This document shows, piece after piece, positions 1 to 4,748 of a DNA stretch of 11,332 bases. Made by a program: the position numbers and the translations under genes. Source of the stretch: Phycisphaerae bacterium (GTDB lineage: Bacteria; Planctomycetota; Phycisphaerae; Sedimentisphaerales; SG8-4); NCBI GenBank assembly GCA_030614945.1, contig JAUXAH010000041.1, positions 1 to 11,332 of the forward strand, in the 5' to 3' direction. Under the pieces are notes generated by a model that did no database searches, was not told the DNA's origin, and worked only from the letters and a program-made list of their open reading frames with translations. Numbering within the stretch: position 1 is the first letter of the stretch; each line of letters opens with the position of its first letter.

Positions 1-262
1 GGTAAAAAAAAGACATCAATTACCCCCCCTCGGCCAGGCCTGCCAAGCATGCGTCCTGTTGGAAAAAACCAAAGAGTGCGGGGGTCTGGCCAGGGTCACC
101 CCGTCCATCCGGATTTTGTCATAACGCACTTCGTGCTGAAAAAATCCGGCTGGAGCCTGAGGGGTGACCCTGGCCAGACCCCCGCACTCTTTGGTTTTTT
201 CCAACAGGACGCATGCTTGGCAGGCCTGGCCGAGGGGGGGTAATTTATGTCTTTTTTTTACC
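1..262. repeat. Left terminal palindrome (candidate hairpin telomere)
   Basis: Bases 1-102 are the reverse complement of 161-262 (paired positions sum to 263); the only mismatch is C17 opposite T246. The 58-base centre folds further: CCGGATTTT (109-117) pairs with AAAATCCGG (141-149), and GCAC (126-129) pairs with GTGC (133-136) around a three-base tip. Each arm also holds a TTGG/CCAA mini-hairpin (59-69). Open frames here exist on both strands only because of the symmetry and are not genes. A palindrome at a contig end next to an inverted terminal repeat fits a covalently closed or fold-back telomere, as in parvoviruses and hairpin-ended linear replicons. An amplification fold-back artefact is the main alternative. 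Confidence 0.85.
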
Positions 263-271
263 TTGTACAGC
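239..271. repeat. Inverted terminal repeat, left copy
   Basis: The reverse complement of this 33-base stretch matches 11245-11277 at 31 of 33 positions. It contains GTACAGC, a run of eight T, and GGTAATTTATGTC. Bases 239-262 are the inner arm of the terminal palindrome; 263-271 lie just outside it. The homology therefore crosses the palindrome boundary, so it is not just a by-product of the palindrome. Confidence 0.85.
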
Positions 272-542
272 TTAGGGATTATGCAGGGAGGTAGGTGACA
301 GAAAGGGTATTGTGAGATTGGCCACCCTGAGGAGCGGGTGACCAAACTCACGCATGCCAACCGTTGCAGTCCTGGAATCCCAAGCTGCCCCTTGTAGACC
401 GCTACTAACAGCACACTCGGAACGGGCAGATATGTTCCGCAGCTTTGAAAGCTCGACGTCGCGTGAGAGGTCACAAACGCGCGCCAAGTATGGGATCGGC
501 CCGGAGGCCGCGCTGGCAAACTGGGCCTTACAGGCCCGTTTA
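263..542. other. Telomere-proximal non-coding region with several hairpins
   Basis: No convincing gene. Visible symmetries are: an imperfect 16-base inverted repeat, 312-327 with 336-351 (14 of 16 pairs, eight-base loop); CGGAAC/GTTCCG at 418-423 and 434-439; AGCTTT-G-AAAGCT at 441-453; palindrome CGACGTCG at 454-461; and hairpin CGGCC-CGGA-GGCCG at 497-510. The position between the telomere and a leftward parB-like operon makes it a candidate for an origin, a ParB centromere or a packaging signal. None of these roles is shown, and no classical parS sequence was recognised. Confidence 0.5.
518..541 (-). terminator. Hairpin at the end of the leftward operon
   Basis: GGGCCT (523-528) pairs with AGGCCC (532-537) around a three-base loop. 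The stem is extended by AAAC/GTTT flanks with one bulged base. It begins two bases beyond the stop of the 52-residue gene. The T run is short in both directions, so it may be a weak or bidirectional terminator. Confidence 0.5.
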
Positions 543-701
543 TCATGTCGGAGGAGGCTTTTCCGTTACTGCTACCTTTTTCTGCAGTGTAACCGTTAAA
601 ACCCCGTCCGCAATCTTTTGCTCGATCATGTCCCAGCCGAAACCTCTTACGAGGTTGACCAGGCGCTCAGTTTCAAGCCTGACTTCTTCAACTTGTGCCA
701 T
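543..701 (-). CDS. Small hypothetical protein, 52 aa, last gene of the parB-like operon
   Basis: This frame runs leftward from ATG at 701 to TGA at 543-545, with a strong GGAGGT ribosome binding site upstream. It starts 24 bases after the parB-like stop, so the two are probably co-transcribed. The product begins MAQVEEVRLETERLVNLVRG and has an acidic amphipathic N-terminal half that looks helical, then a short beta-like stretch (GVLTVTLQKKVAV) and a proline-rich tail (KPPPT). I recognise no family. It could be a small accessory or oligomerisation factor working with the ParB-like protein. The start, binding site and terminator hairpin just behind it support a real gene. Confidence 0.7.
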   Translation of the reverse strand: MAQVEEVRLETERLVNLVRGFGWDMIEQKIADGVLTVTLQKKVAVTEKPPPT

Positions 702-725
702 GTGCAATACCTCCGCTTAGAAAAA

Positions 726-1514
726 TTACTGTGAAATCGCATCTTTTATGGACTTAGCACACCCTTGACAAACGCGCAAAACAACTTCCTGCCCCAGCTC
801 CATCGCACCGAGGCACGTGTCACACGTTATATAGATCGGCTTACTTTCAAAAGGCGCTTGTGGCAAGCTACCCCCCTCGCCAGCGGTGTCCTTGCGCCGT
901 TGTGAGTCTTTCCAGTCCTTGGCCCACAACCGACAAACATCTTTTGTCGCGCCATGCTCAACAGCGCATTCCAAGTAGTATTCGAGGGAAGCAATGTCCT
1001 TGATCACAGCCAGCTCCTCGGCCGCGCTCACAGAGACTTTTTTCTCATGGACTGCTTTTTGCAGGCATAGAGCCATTTTGAGGATTTGCATTCTCCGGAT
1101 TATGGTCCCTGCCTTCTTGCCCATTTGCTTGCCGATCTGTTCAGGAGTCAGGCCGCGGTTGTCCAGGAGGTCGAAATATATTGCCGCCTCCTCGAGAGGG
1201 GTCAAGTCCGCGCGCGTGAGGTTCTCCGTGGCCCTGGCAAGGGCGCACTCGACATCAGACATTTCGCGGACAGTCGCGGTTATATGGGTCCGCCCCAGCT
1301 TCTCGTGAGCAAGGTATCGACGGTCACCGGCTACGATCTCGTAGCGGTCACCGGCCTTTCGTAACACGATCGGCTGAAGCAGACCTTGTTCGTCTATCGA
1401 CGCGGCCAGCTCATCAATCCGTTCCGGATCGACTTCCATCCGTATGCCCTCTTTCGGGCGATCGATCAGGTTCATCCTGACCGCTTTTACCGTGGCTTTT
1501 GAGGCTCGCACCAT
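726..1514 (-). CDS. ParB/Srx-domain DNA-binding protein with C-terminal zinc-type motif, 262 aa
   Basis: Residues about 10-85 form a ParB N-terminal domain: GLLQPIVLR (44-52) leads into GDRRYLAHEKLG (63-74), the GxRRxxA box that binds nucleotide in ParB CTPases, and ENLTR (97-101) follows. A helix-turn-helix region (about 118-145) comes next. The C-terminal tail has C231-x2-C234 and C249-x2-C252, an apparent zinc ribbon in place of the usual ParB dimerisation domain. ATG at 1514 is preferred over TTG at 1517 because of spacing from AAGGAG. No ParA is nearby, so the role may be transcription, telomere or replication control rather than classic partition. It overlaps the AbrB-like gene by 101 bases. 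Confidence 0.85.
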   Translation of the reverse strand: MVRASKATVKAVRMNLIDRPKEGIRMEVDPERIDELAASIDEQGLLQPIVLRKAGDRYEIVAGDRRYLAHEKLGRTHITATVREMSDVECALARATENLTRADLTPLEEAAIYFDLLDNRGLTPEQIGKQMGKKAGTIIRRMQILKMALCLQKAVHEKKVSVSAAEELAVIKDIASLEYYLECAVEHGATKDVCRLWAKDWKDSQRRKDTAGEGGSLPQAPFESKPIYITCDTCLGAMELGQEVVLRVCQGCAKSIKDAISQ

Positions 1515-1668
1515 CAATAAATCTCCTTATGATAATCCCTTCTTCTGACTGGTCATCGAGAGTGACGTATTTTGTCCCGCGCCAACCTTTCAGGTCAACG
1601 AGTATCCGCGGGAGTGAGATCCGGCATTGACCACCAGACCAGGAAACTCTGACAACATATTTTGCCAT
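1414..1668 (-). CDS. AbrB/SpoVT-like transition-state regulator, 84 aa
   Basis: Residues about 1-52 have the look of a SpoVT-AbrB swapped-hairpin DNA-binding domain: alternating beta residues (YVVRVSWSG), QCRISLPRILVDLKGWRGTK, then beta strands ending EGIIIRRF. The remaining 30 residues are hydrophilic and lie over the start of the parB-like gene in another frame. The overlap is 101 bases, which suggests translational coupling. The binding site before ATG is weak (AAGG). It is the first gene of a leftward operon and is divergent from the 1738 promoter, whose palindromes are natural candidate operators. The family call is moderate because the sequence is short. Confidence 0.7.
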   Translation of the reverse strand: MAKYVVRVSWSGGQCRISLPRILVDLKGWRGTKYVTLDDQSEEGIIIRRFIDGASLKSHGKSGQDEPDRSPERGHTDGSRSGTD

Positions 1669-1691
1669 ACCGGCAACCTTGCATATTGCTG

Positions 1692-1726
1692 TTGACTTGT
1701 CAAGTCTTAAAGGATATTATCCTTTT
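1692..1726 (+). promoter_or_regulatory. Promoter of the four-gene operon with two overlapping palindromic operators
   Basis: TTGACT (1692-1697), a 17-base spacer and TATTAT (1715-1720) make a good sigma70-type promoter. GACTTG-T-CAAGTC (1694-1706) is a perfect 13-base palindrome over the -35 box. AAAGGAT-ATT-ATCCTTT (1709-1725) is a perfect 17-base palindrome over the -10 box. Expected transcription starts about 11 bases before ATG 1738, giving a very short leader that begins in the GGGGG ribosome binding site. The AbrB-like protein encoded divergently is the obvious candidate repressor. Confidence 0.75.
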
Positions 1727-1737
1727 GGGGGTGTGTA

Positions 1738-1983
1738 ATGGAGGAACCGGAAGAAAAGTGCAATCTGTGTGGAAGGATGACGACTTTTAGTGAGGACGGC
1801 GCGATCTTCCGACTCATTAAAGCTGAGTCTGGTTATAAAGATTCTTGGGAAGAATTGTGCACGATATGTATCACCTGCTTTACCGACATCTTCCTGGCCG
1901 GGGTACGGATCCGGGGAGGAATAACGGGTAAGGACAATATACCTCAGGAGGTGTTGTCAGAGTTTCCTGGTCAGGATGAATAA
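1738..1983 (+). CDS. Small cysteine-rich (zinc-ribbon-like) protein, 81 aa
   Basis: ATG follows GGGGG at 1727-1731. The protein has C8-x2-C11 (CNLC) and C41-x2-C44-x2-C47, a spacing that suggests one zinc site with an extra cysteine. Between them is a mixed stretch (FRLIKAESGYKDSWEEL), and the tail is acidic. I recognise no named family. As first gene of a tightly regulated early-type operon it may be a small nucleic-acid-binding or host-takeover protein, but that is inference. Its stop overlaps the next ATG by one base (TAATG), indicating coupled translation. Confidence 0.8.
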   Translation: MEEPEEKCNLCGRMTTFSEDGAIFRLIKAESGYKDSWEELCTICITCFTDIFLAGVRIRGGITGKDNIPQEVLSEFPGQDE

Positions 1984-2153
1984 TGGAAAATGATAAAGAA
2001 AGCAGAATGAAATTACTAAACGAGCGTATCTTGGGGCTGGAATATCGTATCAACGGGAGCCATTTGGATATTCTTGCTATTAAAGAACAGTTAAGCGAGT
2101 TGACTAGAATTGTCAGTGAAATTGTTGGCGAAATGGCAAACTCAGGACAATGA
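1983..2153 (+). CDS. Small coiled-coil protein, 56 aa
   Basis: The ATG at 1983 overlaps the previous stop by one base, and the TGA at 2151-2153 overlaps the next ATG (ATGA). The product is almost all helix-forming, starting MENDKESRMKLLNERILGLE, with leucine and isoleucine at heptad-like spacing through LDILAIKEQLSELTRIVSEI. A short coiled-coil dimer or trimer is likely. There are no catalytic motifs. Start and stop overlaps on both sides are the main evidence that it is translated. Function unknown. Confidence 0.75.
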   Translation: MENDKESRMKLLNERILGLEYRINGSHLDILAIKEQLSELTRIVSEIVGEMANSGQ

Positions 2154-2365
2154 TTAATTATAATCCACTCGTTAAGATCACGAAGATCAGCCACAGAGAT
2201 TACGGCCGCCAGGGACAGGGCAAATGGCTTGACGATCTTGATATGTGGATCGTTATCTTCACCGACGATAAAAAGCCGTGCGCGGCGCTGTGCCTCGCAA
2301 CGGATATCACAGTCTTGCACGTGAGGACAAAAACACCTGAAAGGGGGGACATATGGCAAAATTAG
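2150..2365 (+). CDS. Small hypothetical protein, 71 aa
   Basis: Third gene of the operon, starting in the ATGA overlap with the coiled-coil gene and running 13 bases into the next gene. It is a compact mixed protein: a basic N-terminal half (KITKISHRDYGRQGQGKWLD), a hydrophobic beta-like core (MWIVIFTDD and CAALCLATDITVLHV) and a short polar tail. The alternating pattern would suit a small beta barrel, possibly nucleic-acid binding given the basic start, but I recognise no family. Confidence 0.7.
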   Translation: MINYNPLVKITKISHRDYGRQGQGKWLDDLDMWIVIFTDDKKPCAALCLATDITVLHVRTKTPERGDIWQN

Positions 2366-2628
2366 ATTTACTGTATGAGGACTGGATCCCGGTTGCGGTA
2401 GAACTGTCAGCTCTCGATCTTTTTATTGTGACGCAAGCGATCGCACGCTACTTGATGGAGCTAAATACAATAGTCCCCATGAAGGGCGCTATTACGCGCA
2501 TCGCAAATACATACTACCGGGCACTCAAGGCGGCTGACTTTGAGATCCCGAAAGAAATTGAAGAGCTCTGGGCGGACTTAGGGATATGCCACGATCCGGA
2601 GAGCGATCCGGCGGTCTTGATTATTTGA
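2353..2628 (+). CDS. Small helical hypothetical protein, 91 aa
   Basis: Fourth and last gene of the operon, with a GGGGGG binding site before ATG 2353 inside the end of the previous gene. The sequence is mainly helical: a hydrophobic helix (VAVELSALDLFIVTQAIARYLM), then GAITRIANTYYRALKAADF and an acidic segment. The hydrophobic helix contains an acidic residue and is too mixed to be a clear membrane anchor. No family recognised. The gene ends at 2626-2628, and C-rich symmetric sequence begins 13 bases later. Confidence 0.7.
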   Translation: MAKLDLLYEDWIPVAVELSALDLFIVTQAIARYLMELNTIVPMKGAITRIANTYYRALKAADFEIPKEIEELWADLGICHDPESDPAVLII

Positions 2629-2646
2629 GCGTCTCAAAGACCCCCC

Positions 2647-2665
2647 AAACCCCCCAGGGGGATTT
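2647..2665 (+). terminator. Possible terminator after the four-gene operon
   Basis: AAACCCCCC, a central A, then GGGGGATTT form a compact near-palindrome with a short T end, 19 bases after the operon stop. It follows another run of six C (2641-2646). The stem is GC-rich but the T run is only three. The complementary strand is G-rich, so a G-quadruplex is also possible. Confidence 0.3.
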
Positions 2666-2671
2666 AAGGAC

Positions 2672-2912
2672 TGCGGTCAAGATTTTGACGGCTAACGTGG
2701 TATTCGCAAGCTTATCCTGGTCAGCGCCAGGCTATCAGAATAACACGAGCCTCGGGAAAAAAATTTACTACGTACCCACAGTAGCGGGACCCAAATTTCT
2801 TTCCCCGGTCTCTTACTTCCAGAGCCAGGGCCAGGTTAAGCGCCTGTCACAGTCCAGGAGGCGGGAACCCCTCACCCACACTACCACCTAAGCAGTCACA
2901 ATCTTGACCGCA
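2672..2912. other. Structured non-coding element closed by a 33-base inverted repeat
   Basis: Bases 2672-2704 pair with 2880-2912 in register (28 of 33 positions; the outer 18 bases pair 17 of 18). Inside are smaller stems: CCTGG/CCAGG in the segment 2716-2731; a bulged stem in which a CGGG-A7-TTT arm pairs with AAATTT-CTTT-CCCCG around an inner CTAC/GTAG hairpin (about 2753-2808); and CGCCT/AGGCG near 2841-2863. A 101-codon open frame crosses the region but lacks a ribosome binding site, starts inside the previous gene and has no protein-like pattern. The nested folding suits a large non-coding RNA or an origin or packaging element. No known RNA class was recognised. Confidence 0.55.
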
Positions 2913-2925
2913 CAGAATTTCGGAG

Positions 2926-2990
2926 GCGTCCTCTGGTTGCCCAAAAATCGACTACCGATTTTAGGGCACGCAACCGGCCACACAGGATGC
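2926..2990. other. Long multi-part hairpin
   Basis: Nested stems: GCGTCCT (2926-2932) with AGGATGC (2984-2990, one G-T pair), GGTTG (2935-2939) with CAACC (2971-2975), GCCC with GGGC, and AAAATCG (2944-2950) with CGATTTT (2956-2962) around a five-base loop. An alternative local hairpin, GGATG-CGGGA-CATCC, uses 2985-2999, so two forms may compete. It continues the structured region 2672-2912 and has no T run. Confidence 0.55.
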
Positions 2991-3054
2991 GGGACATCCT
3001 CCTTTCTCAGGCCTGCTACGCGGCCGTTCGTCTTAGGAGATTCCCGCGGGACTA

Positions 3055-3087
3055 CTTACTATTTCACGGTGTTATGAAAATAGTAAG
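3055..3087. promoter_or_regulatory. Inverted repeat upstream of the 73-aa gene
   Basis: CTTACTATTT (3055-3064) is the exact complement of AAATAGTAAG (3078-3087), with a 13-base loop. It lies 45 bases before ATG 3132. It could be an operator, or a leader hairpin controlling the next gene. I do not see a confident promoter next to it. Confidence 0.5.
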
Positions 3088-3131
3088 GAGTTAATTCTTA
3101 CTTAAAACAACGTTTAGAGGAGGTACGAATT

Positions 3132-3353
3132 ATGATGGCAACGTACAAGACAAACAATGAAACGTGGAGACACCACATTGATCACGAAGTTGGCAAACAG
3201 TACGTGGCAGAGCGCGAAGCGCAGAAAATAGCACAAGAGCACGCAAACAAACGAAAGGTGCCCGTTTCGGTGACGTACAGGCATGAAGGGTCAAAATGCA
3301 CCGGTTGCGACGAAGACGGCAGCCATACGGAAACCCTTTCACCACTGCCGTAA
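3132..3353 (+). CDS. Small hypothetical protein, 73 aa
   Basis: A strong GAGGAGGT site (3117-3124) sits seven bases before ATG 3132; a second ATG follows directly. The product is hydrophilic: a helical, charged region (VGKQYVAEREAQKIAQEHAN) followed by a beta-like strand (VPVSVTYRHEG) and one C56-x2-C59 pair. A single cysteine pair would need a partner subunit or the histidines (H14, H15, H18) to bind metal. No family recognised. The good binding site makes translation likely; the function is open. Confidence 0.7.
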   Translation: MMATYKTNNETWRHHIDHEVGKQYVAEREAQKIAQEHANKRKVPVSVTYRHEGSKCTGCDEDGSHTETLSPLP

Positions 3354-3393
3354 CTTAGGACTACGGTGCAACCTGCCGCCAAGTCCGAAAATC

Positions 3394-3415
3394 GGGCTCC
3401 GGATCTCCGGAGCCC
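3394..3415. repeat. Perfect hairpin, first copy of a duplicated stem-loop
   Basis: GGGCTCCGGA, two bases, then TCCGGAGCCC: a perfect 10-bp stem. It lies between the 73-aa and 51-aa genes, just before the AAGGAGGTGA site. The same 22 bases recur at 3614-3635 with one change, there followed by T7. Lacking a T run, this copy could be an attenuator, an RNA processing site or a protein-binding site. Confidence 0.75.
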
Positions 3416-3432
3416 TAAGGAGGTGACTGTAA

Positions 3433-3588
3433 ATGAAGAAGGGAAAGCGAATCGTTAAGATTCGCAAGCTGGAGACCCAGACCATTGTGTCAAAATTACA
3501 GAGTCTGAAGAAGGCAGGAGACGGGGGGTCAAAATATTTCTGCGCACTTGTCGCGCAGCTGGAGACACGACCCCTGATATTTTTCTAA
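3433..3588 (+). CDS. Small basic hypothetical protein, 51 aa
   Basis: A near-ideal ribosome binding site (AAGGAGGTGA) precedes ATG 3433; the stop is TAA at 3586-3588. The protein starts MKKGKRIVKIRKLETQTIV and is strongly basic at the N-terminus, with a helical middle and a short hydrophobic end (RPLIFF). The basic patch suggests nucleic-acid binding, but no family is recognised. The gene is bracketed by the two copies of the duplicated hairpin, and the second is a terminator, so it may be expressed as a separately tuned unit. Confidence 0.7.
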   Translation: MKKGKRIVKIRKLETQTIVSKLQSLKKAGDGGSKYFCALVAQLETRPLIFF

Positions 3589-3613
3589 TACAATACCAAC
3601 ACGAAGGGATGGA

Positions 3614-3642
3614 GGGCTCCGGATCTCCGGGGCCCTTTTTTT
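3614..3642 (+). terminator. Rho-independent terminator (second copy of the duplicated hairpin)
   Basis: A 10-bp stem (3614-3623 with 3626-3635, one G-T pair) is directly followed by seven T (3636-3642). It closes the unit containing the 73-aa and 51-aa genes. It differs from 3394-3415 by one base (A to G at 3632 relative to 3412 in register). Confidence 0.85.
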
Positions 3643-3684
3643 GTGCCCGCCCAGGGGGCGGCAAGTGCCTGGAAAAGTGTGCCT

Positions 3685-3715
3685 TTGACCGTAGTGAAGA
3701 TTACCTTCACATAAT
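3685..3715 (+). promoter_or_regulatory. Candidate promoter for the 3720-3889 transcript
   Basis: TTGACC (3685-3690) and CATAAT (3710-3715) are good -35 and -10 matches, but the spacer is 19 bases. The spacer holds a small hairpin, GTGAAG-ATTAC-CTTCAC (3694-3710). The 13-mer GACCGTAGTGAAG (3687-3699) recurs in both arms of the inverted repeat at 4492-4578. A second hairpin, TACTGAT-TAC-ATCAGTA (3715-3731), lies over the expected start. Confidence 0.4.
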
Positions 3716-3719
3716 ACTG

Positions 3720-3889
3720 ATTACATCAGTAAATTATATTATGTTGCGCGAAATTTTCGGGTGCTGCCGGCAGAAAGGAACTCAGAAATCCGTCAATCCG
3801 GATTCCATTCGCCATTCTCTACGCAGATCCGCACAAAAAACGACCGTCTCCTGCAGCAACCAGATGCGCCCTGGAAGGGACGGTTTTTA
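3720..3889 (+). ncRNA. Possible small RNA or leader transcript
   Basis: This stretch lies between a candidate promoter and a terminator-like hairpin, with no well-placed start codon. It contains palindromes CTGCCGGCAG (3764-3773) and AATCCGGATT, and its 3' part folds into the terminator at 3843-3888. The length of about 170 bases is usual for a regulatory RNA. An open frame crosses it but begins before the upstream terminator and has no ribosome binding site. It could instead be untranslated leader for the 4021 gene. Confidence 0.35.
3843..3888 (+). terminator. Terminator-like hairpin
   Basis: ACCGTCTC (3843-3850) pairs with GGGACGGT (3877-3884, one T-G pair) and is followed by TTTTT. An inner hairpin CCAG/CTGG (3860-3863, 3871-3874) fills the loop. 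A run of A before the stem would let it also work on the opposite strand. Confidence 0.65.
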
Positions 3890-3898
3890 ATATGAATA

Positions 3899-3915
3899 AC
3901 AATTCTGAGAATTGT
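3899..3915. promoter_or_regulatory. Perfect 17-base palindrome (candidate operator)
   Basis: ACAATTC-TGA-GAATTGT is perfectly symmetric and lies in AT-rich DNA about 105 bases before the winged-helix gene. TTGTCA (3912-3917) could be a -35 box partly covered by it, but no clear -10 box follows. It may be an autoregulatory site for the 4021 product. Confidence 0.5.
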
Positions 3916-4020
3916 CATATTTTTAAGAATGATAAACATATCCAAATGTGCTAAAGAAAAAACCATAATGACTTCGACGTTCCCTTGATATCACTCGTTA
4001 ATTTAAGGAGGTACGGCGCC

Positions 4021-4485
4021 ATGAAGAACACGAAATATGCGATTCTGATTACGGTTTTTTTTGTTATGCGGCGGTACAAATCTCTCTGGTGCTATTCCTC
4101 TCAAACGCACATGCTGGAATTGCTATTGAAGTATCACAAGATCAAGATCTCTCGAAGACAACTCAATTATCATCTGCATGACCTCCGCGCCCAGGGACAC
4201 ATTAAGACCTGGAAGCGGCATAAACGGGATAAGTTCGGCAGAATACACCTGGTCACGTCCGCATCGTGTATCACGCTAAAAGGCTGCTATTATCTTGTAC
4301 GCAAGGGCGTGTCCCTTGCGATCTTCCATATGAAACAGCTTCGCAAGCGGTTCGGCCTGCAACCAATCAGCTTTACCGGCGATCAACAGAACGGGTATTC
4401 GTACTCGAACGGAGAAAACAGATATTCGAACGGTTCAAATGGGGTCACTTATAAAGAATTTATCACTGATCCGGAACCTGCTTAA
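4021..4485 (+). CDS. Winged-helix DNA-binding protein, 154 aa (candidate initiator or regulator)
   Basis: An AAGGAGGT site (4005-4012) fixes the start at ATG 4021 rather than the upstream TTG. Residues about 40-95 read as a winged helix: MLELLLKYHKIKISRRQLNY for the first helices, DLRAQGHIKTWKRHKR for the recognition helix and basic wing, then a beta wing ending in ITLKGCYYLV. The last 40 residues are polar and low-complexity (SNG and YSNG repeats). Such single wHTH proteins act as replication initiators in small replicons or as transcription factors. With no other replication gene visible and an elaborate inverted repeat just downstream, it is the best initiator candidate here, but a regulator is equally possible. 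Confidence 0.65.
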   Translation: MKNTKYAILITVFFVMRRYKSLWCYSSQTHMLELLLKYHKIKISRRQLNYHLHDLRAQGHIKTWKRHKRDKFGRIHLVTSASCITLKGCYYLVRKGVSLAIFHMKQLRKRFGLQPISFTGDQQNGYSYSNGENRYSNGSNGVTYKEFITDPEPA

Positions 4486-4491
4486 TCGCTC

Positions 4492-4578
4492 GATCGACCG
4501 TAGTGAAGTTCGCAGTCTAAACCCGCTGTTTATGCGGGTTTGCGCCCGAATTTGCCCTAAACTTCACTACGGTCGATC
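4492..4578. repeat. 19-bp perfect inverted repeat enclosing a terminator hairpin
   Basis: GATCGACCGTAGTGAAGTT (4492-4510) is the exact complement of 4560-4578. Nested inside, AAACCCGC (4519-4526) pairs with GCGGGTTT (4534-4541) around a seven-base loop, a typical terminator shape just after the winged-helix gene. The arms contain GACCGTAGTGAAG, also found at 3687-3699 on the other side of that gene. Possible roles are an origin, a transcription barrier or an initiator-binding site. Confidence 0.7.
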
Positions 4579-4608
4579 ACGGGGATCTCCGCGAGCGGCC
4601 GCACCAAA

Positions 4609-4641
4609 TGACCTGATCTGACACTGTGACAGATCAGGTCA
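4609..4641. promoter_or_regulatory. 33-base near-perfect palindrome
   Basis: TGACCTGATCTG (4609-4620) is the exact complement of 4630-4641. The nine-base centre continues the symmetry as CAC-T-GTG with one A-A mismatch on each side. It can serve as a stem-loop or as a dimer-binding site. T5 follows only 13 bases later, so a terminator role is weak. Confidence 0.6.
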
Positions 4642-4655
4642 CTCAGCCGGATTTT

Positions 4656-4730
4656 TGGAAGTCAACCAGGTTGACTTCCACCCTTGACAACTATTAAATC
4701 TTTTAATACCATCTATTAAAACTTTTAATA
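4656..4730 (+). promoter_or_regulatory. Structural-operon promoter with three palindromic operators
   Basis: A perfect 25-base palindrome, TGGAAGTCAACC-A-GGTTGACTTCCA (4656-4680), ends just before the -35 box. TTGACA (4684-4689), 17 bases, then TACCAT (4707-4712) form the promoter. Two perfect 17-base palindromes of the form TATTAAA-NNN-TTTAATA lie at 4692-4708 (over the spacer) and 4714-4730 (over the expected start), centres 22 bases apart, about two helical turns. This suggests two different dimeric regulators: one upstream, possibly an activator, and one that would bind as a cooperative pair and block transcription. Confidence 0.7.
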
Positions 4731-4748
4731 CTTTGACAGGGGGGTATT

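Noticed and set aside
16..546. Long open frames on both strands across the left terminal palindrome
   Set aside because: They arise from the palindrome's symmetry, have no ribosome binding site or protein-like composition, and cross the hairpins of 263-542.
2586..2891. 101-codon open frame in the structured region
   Set aside because: It starts inside the preceding gene with no ribosome binding site, its composition is not protein-like, and it covers most of the long inverted repeat.
3609..3890. 93-codon open frame after the 51-aa gene
   Set aside because: It begins upstream of the T7 terminator and ends in another terminator-like hairpin; no binding site at its internal ATG codons.
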